A DNA stretch of 64,000 nucleotides from Nocardioides sp. TF02-7 (lineage in GTDB: Bacteria > Actinomycetota > Actinomycetes > Propionibacteriales > Nocardioidaceae), in the NCBI RefSeq assembly GCF_022437945.1, contig NZ_CP092535.1, positions 2,604,001 through 2,668,000 of the forward strand, in the 5' to 3' direction. Below the pieces are notes generated by a model, which searched no databases, was not told the origin of the DNA, and saw only the letters and a list, made by a program, of their open reading frames with translations. Positions 19,540 through 29,972 of this stretch are shown piece after piece (position 1 is the stretch's first letter; the number at the start of each line of letters is the position of its first letter). Made by a program: the position numbers and the translations under genes.

Positions 19540-20784
19540 TCACTCCCTGCTGAGCGACCGTCCCGGCCGGTTCGCCGCGACCACGACGAGCATCGAGAGG
19601 GTCAGGGCGAGCACGACCGAGTAGCCGAGGGTGAAGCCGCCGCTGAGGTCCTTGAGCACGCCGAGCATGAACGGGCCGAGGGCGCCGGTGAGGAAGGCGA
19701 CGAGGAGCGTCATCGCGCCGAGACGGGCCGCGTCGGCCTGGTTGTCGGTCGAGTCGACGATGAGCACGAGGCCGAGGGTCGAGCCGCCGCCGACGCCGAT
19801 GCCGAAGAGGGTCACCGCCGGGATCGCGAAGGCGAGCGGATCGATCAGCAGCAGGAGGATCCCGGTGGCGGTCAGGGCCGTCATCAGCACCAGCATGGGG
19901 CGGCGGTCACGGGTGAAGTCGGTGATTCCCGGCAGCGTCAGCATCGCGGCGAGCTGGACGAGCTGGAAGAGCACCAGCATCGCCGCCGCCTCGTGCGGGC
20001 TCTTGCCGAGGCTGGCGTAGAGCGGCGTCACCCAAGCCAGGCCGCTGAACCCGACGATCATGTTGCCCGTGCTGTAGAGCGTCACCCACCACGCCGTCGC
20101 CGAGCGCCAGGGCAGACGGTGGTCGACGACGACAGCGGCGGGAACCGGGGTGGCGGACGAGCCGCGCATCCTCGGTACGGCGAGCAGCCAGACCGCACCG
20201 GTGAGGGCGGCGATCGCACCCCAGGCGGCCAGGGAGGCGCGCCAGCCGCCCAGCCAGTTCTCCCACGGTACGGCGACCGCGGCGGCGATGGCGACGCCAG
20301 AGGCCAGACCGGTGGAGTAGATGCCCATGGTGAACCCGCGGATCCGCGGGACCCGGTGCCCGATGAGGGCCGGCATGAGGGACGAGATCCCGCCCATGGC
20401 GGCGCCGGCGACCGCCGCGGACGCGAACAGCAGCGGAAGCCCGCCCCACGGGAGGAGGCGGACCAGGCCGGCGGCTGCCAGCACCTGCATCATCAACCCG
20501 ATCGCGACCTCCGGCCCGATCCGCGCCCCGAGCCGCTGGCCGAGCGGCGCGCACAAACCCATGAACACGACGGCGACCGACGTCAGGAGGCCGGCGGCGG
20601 TGCCGTTGAGAGGGAGGTCGCGGCCGATGTCGTCGAGCAGCGGCGGGATCGAGCCGAGGGAGGCCCGGAGGTTGAGGCCGACGACGGCGACCAGGCCGAC
20701 GATCGACCAAGCCGGGAGGCCCGACCCGGTCCGCCCGCTGCGTCGGTCGTCCGTGGTGTCCGCGCGGACCGGGAGGCCGGTCAC
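19540..20784 (-). CDS. MFS transporter (CynX/NimT-like)
   Basis: Major facilitator of 414 residues with about 12 hydrophobic spans; the first begins near residue 22 (SIVGLVAVVGLNLRAS). The opening NLRASLGSIPPLLDDI resembles the cyanate/nitroimidazole (CynX/NimT) branch. GTG 20784 overlaps the ferredoxin reductase stop (GTGA). It is the distal gene of the P450-flavoprotein-reductase operon, so it probably imports the P450 substrate or exports a product (inference). Confidence 0.85.
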   Translation of the reverse strand: MTGLPVRADTTDDRRSGRTGSGLPAWSIVGLVAVVGLNLRASLGSIPPLLDDIGRDLPLNGTAAGLLTSVAVVFMGLCAPLGQRLGARIGPEVAIGLMMQVLAAAGLVRLLPWGGLPLLFASAAVAGAAMGGISSLMPALIGHRVPRIRGFTMGIYSTGLASGVAIAAAVAVPWENWLGGWRASLAAWGAIAALTGAVWLLAVPRMRGSSATPVPAAVVVDHRLPWRSATAWWVTLYSTGNMIVGFSGLAWVTPLYASLGKSPHEAAAMLVLFQLVQLAAMLTLPGITDFTRDRRPMLVLMTALTATGILLLLIDPLAFAIPAVTLFGIGVGGGSTLGLVLIVDSTDNQADAARLGAMTLLVAFLTGALGPFMLGVLKDLSGGFTLGYSVVLALTLSMLVVVAANRPGRSLSRE

Positions 20785-22010
20785 CCCGCCAACGCTGTCG
20801 GGCCGGCCGCCGCTGTCGTGCGGGCCTCGCTGACGAGGGTGCGGTACTCCATCATCCGGCGGGCCATCCCGATCAGGACCACCCCGACGAGCACGTCGTC
20901 GTGGAAGTAGCCGACGACCGCCTCGTCGGTGAGGTCGCCCTCGAGCACCCGGACGTCGTCGAGACCGAGCGTGGGGACGCCGAACGACTGCATGCGCACG
21001 CCGTACTGCTCGCTCCAGAACGTCGGGAGCGGGTCGAAGCCGCTGCTGGTGTCGACCGGCTGCCCGGCCATGCCGGCGAGCAGGCTCGCGGCGGCATGGG
21101 CCGCCATGTCGGTCGGCATCGTCCAGTGCTCGACCCGCCGGGTGCCGTAGCCGGGCACCGGGAAGCGGGCCACGTCGCCGAGCGCGACCACACCGGGCAC
21201 CGGTACGCCGTCGCGCAGCGGGCGCAGGGCGCCGTCGCAGAGCACGCCGTCGGACAGGTCCAAGCCCTGCCCCTCCAGCCACTCGACGTTGGCGGTGGAG
21301 CCCGCTGCCTCGACGACGACGTCGGCGGCGATCCGGTTGCCGTGGTCGAGGACGACCTCCAGGTGCTCACCGGCCTCCTCGACCGCGACGATGGTGCGGC
21401 CGAGCGAGAACCGTACGCCGCGCGCCTCGTGCCGGCGCTGGACCTCGCGGCCGACGACCTCGCCCACCGCGCGCTGCAGCGGGGCGTCCAGCGGCTCGAC
21501 CACCGTGACGTCGCAGCCGATGCCGACAGCGGTGGCTGCGACCTCGCAACCGATGAAGCCGGCTCCGACCACGACCACGCGGGTGCCGGGGAGGAGGTTG
21601 CGGGCGAGCCGCTCCGAGTCCTCGATGGTCCGGATGGCGTGCCGCACGGAGGGGTCGCAGCCGAGCTCGAGCCGCCGGGCCCGGACGCCGGTGGCGACCA
21701 CCAGCCCGCCGTACTCGATGGTGCTGCCGTCGGCGAGCCGGACCACGCGCGCGTCGAGGTCGACACCGGTGGCCCGGGTGCCGAGCCGCCACTCCACGTC
21801 CTCGGTCGCCGGACGCTGCCGGAACGCGAGCTTGTCGACGGTGACGGCGCCGCGCAGGAGCTCCTTGGAGAGGGGCGGCCGGTTGTACGGCGGGTGCGGC
21901 TCCTCGCCGATCACCGTGATCGGACCGACATGGCCGGCCGCCCGCAGCCGCTCGGCAGCGCGCAGGCCCGACAACCCCGCACCCACCACCACGACCCGCT
22001 CGCTGCTCAC
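20781..22010 (-). CDS. NAD(P)H:ferredoxin reductase, P450-associated
   Basis: FAD protein of 409 residues in the putidaredoxin/rubredoxin reductase family. FAD site VVVVGAGLSGLRAAERL at the N-terminus, NAD site VVVVGAGFIGCEVAA in the middle, and a C-terminal ALGDVARF FAD motif followed by the reductase C-domain. It passes electrons from NAD(P)H to a ferredoxin, most likely the one at 25115-25306. GTG 22010 overlaps the flavoprotein stop. It is the only such reductase in the window and could serve all three P450s. Confidence 0.9.
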   Translation of the reverse strand: MSSERVVVVGAGLSGLRAAERLRAAGHVGPITVIGEEPHPPYNRPPLSKELLRGAVTVDKLAFRQRPATEDVEWRLGTRATGVDLDARVVRLADGSTIEYGGLVVATGVRARRLELGCDPSVRHAIRTIEDSERLARNLLPGTRVVVVGAGFIGCEVAATAVGIGCDVTVVEPLDAPLQRAVGEVVGREVQRRHEARGVRFSLGRTIVAVEEAGEHLEVVLDHGNRIAADVVVEAAGSTANVEWLEGQGLDLSDGVLCDGALRPLRDGVPVPGVVALGDVARFPVPGYGTRRVEHWTMPTDMAAHAAASLLAGMAGQPVDTSSGFDPLPTFWSEQYGVRMQSFGVPTLGLDDVRVLEGDLTDEAVVGYFHDDVLVGVVLIGMARRMMEYRTLVSEARTTAAAGPTALAG

Positions 22011-23637
22011 CGTCGCACCTCCGTGTTCTCGAGACCGGCCGGGACCCCGGCCGCAGCACGTCCGGCTCGGTAGCCGAAGACCATGGCAGGACCGAGCGTG
22101 CCGCCCGCGCCGCCGTAGACCATCCCGGTGGGGCCCGCCATCGCGTTGCCGGCGGCGAGCAGGCCGGGGATCACGCCACCGTCGACGTCGAGCACGCGGC
22201 CGTCGACGTCCGTGCGAGGTCCGCCCTTGGTGCCGAGCGTCGAAGGGACCAGCTCCACCGCGTAGTACGGGCCCTGGTCGAGGGGGGCCGAGGGTCGCCA
22301 TCGGGCCGGGGTACTGGCTCCGGTCGCCGCACCAGCCGTCATAGGCACTGTCGCCGCGGTTGAAGTCGTCGTCGTGGCCGGCCGCCACCATCTCGTTCCA
22401 CCGGGCCACCGTCGCCGCGAGCGCGTCGCCCGGGACGCCGAGCCGGTCGGCGAGGGCGGCCAGGGTGTCGGCGCGGGTGACGTGGTCGGGGACCGGCGTG
22501 CCCGGCCCGTTGCCGAAGCAGCCGTAGCGCTGGACGAAGCCCTCGTCGAAGACCAGCCAGCAGGGCGTGTTGACGTAGCGGAACCCGGTCGGGTCGAACG
22601 CGTGGAACGCGCCGCCCAGTGCGTTGTAGTTGGCGGCCTCGTTGGTGAAGCGGACGCCCTGGTCGTTGACGATGATCGAGCGGGGCAGGGTGCGCTCGCG
22701 CAGCACCAGGTAGACGTTGTTGCCGCCGACCGGTCGCTCTCCCGGCAGTTGCATCACCGGCACCCACCAGGCCTCGCGCATGTTGCCGAGCTGGGCGCCG
22801 ACCCGCATCGCCATCCGCAGGCCGTCGCCGGTGTTGGTCGGCACGCCCGCGGGGGAGCGCATCGGGCCGCGCAGGAAGTCGCGGACCAGGTCGGCGTCGT
22901 ACTCGAAGCCGCCCGTGGCAAGTACGACTGCCTTCGCCCGCACCTGCCTGCCGTCCTCGAACGCGACGCCGACGACCCGGCCGTCGTCGGTCAGCAACCG
23001 GACGGCGCGAGCGCCCGTCACCGGCTCCACCCCGTGCTCGAGGCAGCCGGCGAGCAGGCTGCCGACGAGCGCCCGGCCGAGCCCCCTCGACCAGGCGCTC
23101 CTCGCGGTCGGCCAGGACCTCGGGGTCGACCACGCCGGTGCCACCCCCGATCGGGGTGTCGGTGACGTTCATCCGTCGCGGCGTGCCGATGACCCGGTCG
23201 ACCCACTCCGGGATGTCGGCGAAGGAGAACAGCCTCGGCTCGACGGAGCGACCGCCCTGCGGCTTGCCGCCCGGGTGCTCCGGGTGGTAGTCGGGAAAGC
23301 CCGGCACGAGCTGGAAGTGCGACGGCGTCTTGGTCTCCAGCCACTCCGTCAGCTCGTCGACGGTGTCGACGAACGCCTCGGCCAGCTCGGGGAGGATCAT
23401 TCCGTGGGACAGCGCCTCGAGGTAGGCGAGGCCGTCCTCGCGGGAGTCCGCCACGCCAACCGCGCGGCCGTAGCGGTTGTCGGGCAACCACACCACCGCG
23501 CTCGCCAGCGCGGTGGTGCCGCCCACCTTGTCGCCCTTCTCGAACAGGCCGACGCGCGCGCCGGCCGTCGCGGCCGCGAGCGCGGCTGTCAGACCGGCGG
23601 CGCCGGTCCCGAGCACGACGACGTCGTAGTCCTCCAC
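22007..23637 (-). CDS. FAD-dependent dehydrogenase, fumarate reductase/3-ketosteroid dehydrogenase-like
   Basis: Flavoprotein of 542 residues in the FAD_binding_2 family. N-terminal YDVVVLGTGAAGLTAALAAA dinucleotide fold and C-terminal AAGNAMAGPTGMVYGGAGG are typical of KstD-like delta1-dehydrogenases and flavocytochrome-type reductases. Two frame errors are corrected: C5 at 23092-23096 and G6 at 22282-22287. GTG 23637 is preceded by GAGGGG. It follows the P450 by about 40 bases. It could desaturate a cyclic ketone next to the carbonyl, but active-site tyrosines cannot be assigned by eye. Confidence 0.82.
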
Positions 23638-23675
23638 GGTGATCCCCTCTGGCCCTCTCCCCGGATGTCCGGCGG

Positions 23676-24950
23676 TCAGTAACGGATGTCGGCGGGCTTC
23701 TGCGCGTCCGCCGGCAACAGTCGCTCGCCCGGCGTGAACGTGGCCGGGATCGACTTCCACCCGGTGTTGGTGCCCTGGTGGGGGTACGGCTCGAGCGCGG
23801 ACTCGTCGATCACGTAGTCACCCATCCGGGTCAGGATCTGCGTCAGCATCTCCTTGGCCATCGCCCGGCCGAGGTGGGAACCAGCGCACCGGTGGATGCC
23901 GATGCCGAACGCCGTGTGCCGGTTGGGCCACCGCTCGATGTCGACCTCGTCGGGGTTCTCGAACTGCGAGGCGTCGCGGTTGGCCGATGCCCACGACAGG
24001 AGGACACGGTCGCCCTTGTGCATCGGGCAGCCCTGGAACTCGACGTCCGTCGTCACCGTCCGGGCGAGTGCCTGGGTCGGGGAGAAGTAGCGGAGGAACT
24101 CCTCGATCGCCCGGTCCATCTTCTCCGGGTGGTCGACCAGGTCCTGCCGGACCTCCGGGTGCTGATAGAGCCAGACGACGGTGTTGCTGACGAGGGAGGC
24201 GGTGGTGCCCACGCCGCCGGAGAGCAGGAGGTCGACCATCGCGAACACCTCGTCGTCGGTCACCGGGCGGTCGTCGACCTCCTGCTGGACGAGGTAGCTG
24301 ATGATGTCGTCCTTCGGGTCGGCGCGCCGCTCGGCGATGATCCGGCGGGTGACGCCCTCCAGGAACGGAAGGTCCTCCTCGACGGCCTTGCGGAAGCCCT
24401 CGGTGCCCTGGACCTCCACGAGGAGGGCGTGGAAGGCGAAGGCGTAGCGCTTCCAGTGCTCGATCGGCAGACCCAGCCAGTCGACGGTGATGATCGCCGG
24501 CACGCCGATGACCGACGTCATGTCGGCCTCGCCGGTCTCGATGATGTCGTCGATGAACTTGGTGACGAAGAACTCGACGATCTGCTCCATGCGCTCCACG
24601 TGCGCAGGGGCGGTGATCGGGTTGATGATCTTGCGCCACTTCCGGAAGTTCGGCGGGTCGATCTCGATCGGGATGTGGAACGGCGCCGGCGTCTTCGGGA
24701 TGACGACCGACAGGCCCTCGCCGCCATAGCTGTTGCGCTCGGAGGAGAACGTGGCGTCGTCACGCGAGGCCTCGAAGACCTCCTGGTAGCCCGAGAGGAC
24801 CCAGTACCCGCCATGTGCCTCCGACCACGCGACGGGATACTGCTCGCGGAGCGCGCGGTAGGACGCTGCCGGGTCCTTGGAGTGCTCGGCCGAGTTGTGG
24901 TCGAAGTGGACGACAGGGCAGCGGCCCTGGGTCTCTGCGGTCTCCGTCAT
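23676..24950 (-). CDS. Cytochrome P450 lacking the I-helix acid
   Basis: Monooxygenase of 424 residues. ExxR at Glu284-Arg287, haem motif FGIGIHRCAG with ligand Cys355. The I-helix reads SGGVGTT (244-250), so the acidic residue normally before the conserved Thr is Gly. It is a close paralogue of the P450 at 32263-33516 (shared FDHN.xEHSxDP, GGEGL, SASANRD-like words). It heads an operon with a flavoprotein, ferredoxin reductase and MFS transporter, and is divergent from a ferredoxin gene. Probably hydroxylates a hydrophobic substrate, perhaps at a terminal methyl (inference). Confidence 0.92.
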   Translation of the reverse strand: MTETAETQGRCPVVHFDHNSAEHSKDPAASYRALREQYPVAWSEAHGGYWVLSGYQEVFEASRDDATFSSERNSYGGEGLSVVIPKTPAPFHIPIEIDPPNFRKWRKIINPITAPAHVERMEQIVEFFVTKFIDDIIETGEADMTSVIGVPAIITVDWLGLPIEHWKRYAFAFHALLVEVQGTEGFRKAVEEDLPFLEGVTRRIIAERRADPKDDIISYLVQQEVDDRPVTDDEVFAMVDLLLSGGVGTTASLVSNTVVWLYQHPEVRQDLVDHPEKMDRAIEEFLRYFSPTQALARTVTTDVEFQGCPMHKGDRVLLSWASANRDASQFENPDEVDIERWPNRHTAFGIGIHRCAGSHLGRAMAKEMLTQILTRMGDYVIDESALEPYPHQGTNTGWKSIPATFTPGERLLPADAQKPADIRY

Positions 24951-24983
24951 CTGTCCGTCCTAGGTCGAGGATTTCCGAGTTCC

Positions 24984-25025
24984 CATGAATGTGATCATGG
25001 TTATACTCGATTCGCTCGCTGTCAA
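24984..25025. promoter_or_regulatory. Divergent P450/ferredoxin promoter with inverted repeat and GTGATCAT box
   Basis: CATGA-N6-TCATG perfect inverted repeat at 24984-24999. GTGATCATGGTTATA at 24991-25005 matches a box upstream of 61548 at 14 of 15 positions up to its last base. On the minus strand TTGACA (25025-25020) can serve as the -35; on the plus strand TATACT at 25002-25007 as a -10. One regulator could control both the P450 and the ferredoxin operons. Confidence 0.55.
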
Positions 25026-25114
25026 TGTAGGGGACCACGTCAAGACGCACCCCGACATCCGATCGGCGGACGGCAGCCGAGCCCCCGGAGACGAGTTCGA
25101 GGGAGGACCGCAGG

Positions 25115-25306
25115 ATGCGAGTCAAGGTCGACGACGAGCGGTGCCAGGGTCACGGCCTGTGCCGGATCAGCGCGCCGGATCTGTTCTTCGCACGCGAGGA
25201 GGACGGCAACGCCTACGTGAAGGACGAGAACGTGCCTGCGGGCAAGGAGGACGAGGCGCAGCTGGCGGCGGACAGCTGCCCGGAGCTGGCGATCGAGGTC
25301 GAGTGA
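25115..25306 (+). CDS. P450-associated 3Fe-4S ferredoxin
   Basis: 63-residue electron carrier with Cys10, Cys16 (CQGHGLC) and Cys55 in SCPE, the three-cysteine pattern of a 3Fe-4S cluster. The His in the first loop and the acidic body are typical of P450 ferredoxins. It is divergent from the P450 at 23676-24950 across a shared 164-base promoter region and is the first gene of the AtuA-ALDH-ligase-racemase operon. GTGA overlap with the next gene. Confidence 0.92.
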   Translation: MRVKVDDERCQGHGLCRISAPDLFFAREEDGNAYVKDENVPAGKEDEAQLAADSCPELAIEVE

Positions 25307-26647
25307 CCGGCGCCTCCGCTCCGGGGGTGCTCAGCCTGGGCGCTGGGTCGGCGTACGCCGACGACCGGCTCGACTCCGTGCTGGCGATGGCACGGAGCGG
25401 TCGGGTGCGCTACATCGGCTTCGATTGCCTCGCCGAGCGCACGATGGCCCTCGCCCAGCTGCGGCGCCAGCAGGACCCCCGGGCCGGTCAGGACCGGCGG
25501 ATCGCCGAGCTGGTGCCGTTGCTGACGGACTTCCTCGCCGCCGGCGGCAAGGTGGTCGGCAACTTCGGCGCCGCCAACCCGGACGCAGCGCGGGAGGACT
25601 TCGAGCGCGCCCTGAAGGAGGCCGGCCTCGCCGGCGTCCGGATCGGTGTCATCCACGGTGACGACGTCCGTGACGTCGTCCGGGACCTCGACGCGGAGCT
25701 CCCCGAGCTCGGCACGACGGTCGGCGCTCTCGGTGACCGGCTGGTCTCGGCCAACGCCTACCTCGGCGCCGACGGGATCGTCGACTGCCTCCGCGACGGC
25801 GCGCAGGTCGTGCTCGGTGGGCGCCTGGCCGACCCGTCACTCTTCGTCGGCCCCCTCTGCCATGAGCTCGGCTGGGACCTCGACGACTGGGACCGGGTGG
25901 GCCACGCGACGATGGTCGGCCACCTCCTGGAGTGCGGTGTCCACTCCACGGGCGGCAACTTCGAGGACCCGCCGTACCGCGTCGTGCCCGGTGCGCACGA
26001 CCTCGGGTTCCCCGATCGCCGACGTCGAGGACGGCTCCGTCGTCGTCACCAAGCTGCCCGGCACCGGCGGGCTGGTGGACGCGATGACGATGAAGACGCA
26101 GCTCTACTACGAGATCCACGACCCCACCCGCTACCTCACGCCCGACGTGACCGCGGACTTCTCCGACATCCGGGTCGAGGACCTCGGCGACGACCGGGTC
26201 CGGCTCTCGGGCGCACGCGGCCGGCCGCGGCCGGAGACCCTGAAGGCGCTGGTCGGGGTCGACCAGGGCTGGAAGGCCACCGGAGAGATGTCGTACGGCG
26301 GACCAGGGTGCGTCGAGCGCGCCCGCCGCGCCGAGGAGATCGTCCGCAAGCGGCTGGAGCCGTACGCCGCGGAGATCGATGACATCCGGGTCGACCTCCA
26401 GGGCGTCGACGCGCTCTTCGGCGACCAGCTGACCGGCGGTTACCCGGCCGAGGTCCGCCTCCGGTTGGCCGTGCGGACCACGTCGCGCGACGTCGCCCGT
26501 CGGGCGGCGCACGAGACCGAGCTCCTGTACTTCGGTCCGGCGGGAGGTGGCGGCAACGTCACCTCGGTCGTGCCTGCGCTGGGCGTCACGCCGGCCTACG
26601 TGCCGCGCGAGCTGGTGCCCGTCACCACGGAGGTGTACGAGACGTGA
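25303..26647 (+). CDS. atuA: AtuA family protein (acyclic terpene utilisation; DUF1446)
   Basis: Member of the AtuA/DUF1446 family, 447 residues after one C is removed from the C4 run at 26010-26013. Typical features are the N-terminal LSLGAGSAYADDRLDS, GFDCLAERTMAL, GNFGAANP, the GGRLADPSLF centre and the C-terminal Y-GPAGGGG strand. In Pseudomonas the atu genes serve citronellol/geraniol breakdown; AtuA's own reaction is not established. It is encoded between a ferredoxin and its small partner, all overlapping. This is the strongest hint of an isoprenoid-like substrate. Confidence 0.85.
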
Positions 26648-26955
26648 GACTGCGTGAGATCGCGGCGAGCCGGTCGGGCGACAAGGGCGACGTCAGCAAC
26701 ATCTGCGTGTTCGTCTACGACGAGGAGGACTACCCGTTCCTCGTCGAGCGGCTCACCGCCGACGTCGTCCGCGACCACTTCGGCGACCTGGTCCGGGGGA
26801 AGGTGACCCGCTACGAGCTCCCCAACGTGCACGGGCTCAACTTCGTGCTCGAGGAGGCGCTGGGGGGCGGCGTGTCGATGACGCTGCGGTCGGACCCGCA
26901 CGGGAAGTCGTTCCAGTCGCTCGTGCTGGCCATCGAGCTGGGAGACAGGACATGA
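26644..26955 (+). CDS. Small AtuA-associated protein (AtuA C-terminal domain-like)
   Basis: 103-residue protein starting at GTG 26644, overlapping the AtuA stop. It contains ASRSGDKGD near residue 10, then a compact alpha/beta body. Some AtuA proteins carry such a domain fused at their C-terminus; here it is separate, so the two probably form a complex (family knowledge plus inference). Its stop overlaps the aldehyde dehydrogenase ATG. No catalytic motif is evident. Confidence 0.8.
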   Translation: MRLREIAASRSGDKGDVSNICVFVYDEEDYPFLVERLTADVVRDHFGDLVRGKVTRYELPNVHGLNFVLEEALGGGVSMTLRSDPHGKSFQSLVLAIELGDRT

Positions 26956-28444
26956 GCAGCAGCATCACGAGCGGGCCGGTGGCCGACCTCGACACCGGGG
27001 CGACGACGTACGTCGACGGTGCCTGGCAGGCCGGGGCCGGCGAGGAGTTCCTGAGCGTCGACCCGGCGACCGGTCAGGAGCTGGCCCGCTGGACCGGCTC
27101 CGACGTCGCGCAGGCCGAGGCGGCGGTGGTCGCCGCCCGGGCCTCCTTCGACGACGGGCGCTGGCGGCGACGTACGCCTGCCGAGCGGGCCGCGGTGCTG
27201 CGCCGCCTCGCCGACCTCCTGGAGAAGGACCACGAGCGGTTGGCCCGGCTGGTCACCGCCGAGGTGGGCTCGCCGATCTCGCTGGCGCGCAGCCTGCAGA
27301 CGGCCACGCCGGTCGTCAACTTCCGGTGGGCGGCGGACATGGCCGAGGCCGGCCCCCGCGGCGGCTACCGCGAGCAGCTGCCCACCGCAGAGGCGCCGTT
27401 CCGCTCCGAGAGCGTCCTGCTCCGCGAGCCGGTCGGCGTCGTCTCGGCGATCACGCCGTACAACTACCCGATCAACATGATCGCGTGGAAGGTCGGCCCC
27501 GCGCTGGCGGCCGGCTGCTCGGTCGTGCTGCTCCCGTCGCCGCGCGGCACCCTGTGCACCATGGCCTTGCGCGCCTGGCCGCGGAGGCCGGCCTGCCCGA
27601 CGGCGTGCTCAACGTCGTCACCGGTGGTGCCGACATCGGCCAGCTGCTCAGCTCGCACCCCGCCGTCGACATGGTCACCTTCACCGGCTCCAACGCCGTG
27701 GGCGAGGCGGTGATGAAGGCCGCGGCGCCCACGAACAAGAAGGTCGTGCTCGAGCTGGGTGGCAAGTCGCCGACGGTGGTGCTGCCCGGGGCGGACCTCG
27801 ACCGCGCGGTCGGCCCGTCGTTGCTGAGGTTCTGCCGCAACGCAGGTCAGGGCTGCGGCGCGACCACGCGGATCGTGGTGCACCGCGACCAGCTCGACGA
27901 GCTCGTCGAGCGCTCCCGCCGGTTCCTCGAGGAGTCGGTGCCCGTGGGCGACCCGACCGACGAGCGCACCGAGGTCGGTCCGCTGATCTCTGCCGAGCAC
28001 CGGGCGCGCGTGGAGGGTTACCTCGAACGCGCTGTCGCCGACGGCGGCCGGATCGTCGCCGGCGGCGGCCGCGTCGCCGAGCTGCCGGGCTGGTACCTGC
28101 GGCCGACGCTGGTCACCGGCGTGGACCCCGACCACGAGATCTGCCAGGACGAGCTGTTCGCCCCGGTCGCCGTGGTGCTGCCCTACGACGACCTCGACGA
28201 GGCGGTCGCGATCGCCAACAATCTGCGGTACGGGTTGAACGCCCTGGTCTGGGGCCCGCACGAGCAGGCGGTCGAGGTCGCGATGCGGCTGGAGTCCGGC
28301 ACCGTCGCCATCAACGGCGGAGGCGGCTCCCGCCCCGACGTGCCGTGGGTGGGCGCGAAGCAATCGGGTGTCGGCATGGAGATGGGAACCGACGGGTTCG
28401 CCGAGTTCTTCACGGTCAAGCACCTCCAGTGGGCGGCCGGATGA
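26952..28444 (+). CDS. Aldehyde dehydrogenase family protein
   Basis: NAD(P)-dependent aldehyde oxidiser, 497 residues once a missing G is restored near 27566 (one of four apparent deletions). Asn in NYPIN, catalytic Glu in LELGGKSP and catalytic Cys in NAGQGC are present. The usual cofactor motif KP(S/T)E is VLLPSPR, with Leu194 in place of the NAD-binding Lys; the two other ALDHs of the window share this. In the operon it sits between AtuA and a CoA ligase, fitting oxidation of an aldehyde formed after P450 hydroxylation to the acid. Confidence 0.86.
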
Positions 28445-29972
28445 CCGTGCAGCCGGGACTCGGGCGCGACGTCCGGTGGTTGGTCGACCGGTGGGCGCAG
28501 CTGGCTCCCGACCGGCCGTTCCTGGTCTGGGCCCCGTTCGACGACGACCCGCGAACATGGACCCGGCTGGAGTACGCCGTTGCCGTCGCTCGGCTTGCCG
28601 GCGCCCTGCGGCGCCGGGGGGTTGGCGCCGGGCGACCGCCTGGCACTGGTGCTCCCGAACGGCCCGGAGTTCCTGCTCGCGTGGACGGCCGCGGCGCTTG
28701 CCGGCGCGGCCGCCGTCTGCCTGAACCCGCGGGCGAGCCGCGACGAGCTCGGGTACGCGCTCGAGCACAGCGGCGCCTCGCTGGTGCTCACCGACGAGGA
28801 CCGAGCCGACGACGTGGCCGCGGTGACCACGGCGCGCGTGCTGCTGACGACAGGTGCCGGTGCGGACGCCGTACCGGCCCTCCTGGGAGGAGGAACCGCT
28901 GTCGCCCGCGGCGTCGGCGCCGTGGGACGCGGCAGCCAGCATCCAGTACACCTCAGGGACGACCGCGCGTCCGAAGGCGGTGGTCTGGTCGCAGGCCAAC
29001 TGCCTGTGGGCGGGCCAGGTCGGCGCCGCGCACCAGCGGCTCGGCCCCGACGACGTCAACCTCGTGCACCTGCCGCTCTTCCACACCAACGCGCTGTCCT
29101 ACTCCTTCCTCTCCTCGTTGTGGTCCGGCGGCGCGGTCGTGCTGCAGCCGCGGTTCTCGGCGTCGCGGTTCTGGTCGACGGCCGTGGAGCACGGCGTCAC
29201 CTGGACCTCGGTCGTCTCCTTCTGCCTGCGCGCGCTGGCCGACCGGCCGGTGCCGGAGCGACACACCTTCCGCGGGTGGGCCAACAGCGCCGTCGTCGAC
29301 GCCGGGCCGGTCACCGGTGGAGTGCCGGTGATGGGCTGGTTCGGGATGACCGAGACCGTCAGCCACCCGGTCGTCAGCGACCCGCTGCTCGGCGGGCCGG
29401 CCGGCAGCATGGGCCGGGCCGCGCCGGAGTACGGCGTGCGCCTGGTCGCCGACGACGGCGCCGTCCTCGGGCCCGGCGCCACCGGGGAGCTCCAGGTGCT
29501 CGGCCGGCGCGGGGTGTCCCTCTTCACGGAGTACCTGCACGCGCCGGAGCAGACCGCGGCCGCCTTCACCGCCGACGGCTGGTTCCGCACAGGGGACCGG
29601 GTGCGCCTCGACGAGGACGGTCACTGGTGGTTCGTCGAACGGGACAAGGACGTGCTCAAGGTGGGCGGCGAGAACGTCGGGGCGCCGGAGATCGAGCGGG
29701 TCCTGCTCCGCGCCAGCGGCGTGCGGGAGGCGGTGGTGGTCGGTCGGCCGGACCCGATGCTCGGGGAGGTGCCGGTGGCGTTCGTGCTGCCGACGAGCGG
29801 CGGTGGCGTGGACCTCGCCACCCTCGAGGCGGCCTGCGAGCGCGAGCTCACGCCGTACAAGCGGCCACGGGAGATCCGGGTCGTCGACGAGCTCCCGCGC
29901 TCCACCCTCGACAAGGTAGCCAAGGCGGTGCTGCGCGAGCGGCTCCGTCAGGAGGTGGAGGTCGATGCCTGA
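28441..29972 (+). CDS. Acyl-CoA synthetase (AMP-forming)
   Basis: ANL ligase of 509 residues after removing one G from the G6 run at 28616-28621 and one C at 28878-28880. P-loop YTSGTTARPKAVV (Ala for the usual Gly), GMTETVSHP, TGDRVRLDEDGHWWF and the KVGGENVGAPEIE loop; the catalytic Lys is in TLDKVAKA. Its ATG overlaps the ALDH stop and its end overlaps the racemase start by eight bases. It would activate the acid made by the upstream ALDH. Confidence 0.87.

Noticed and set aside
20781..23144. Apparent fusion of a KstD-like flavoprotein with ferredoxin reductase (minus strand)
   Set aside because: A G6 run at 22282-22287 causes the read-through; corrected, the flavoprotein ends at 22007 with a GTGA overlap.
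24951..25114. Short coding frame across the P450/ferredoxin gap
   Set aside because: It lacks a ribosome site and overlaps the promoter and inverted repeat; the ferredoxin ATG at 25115 is well supported.
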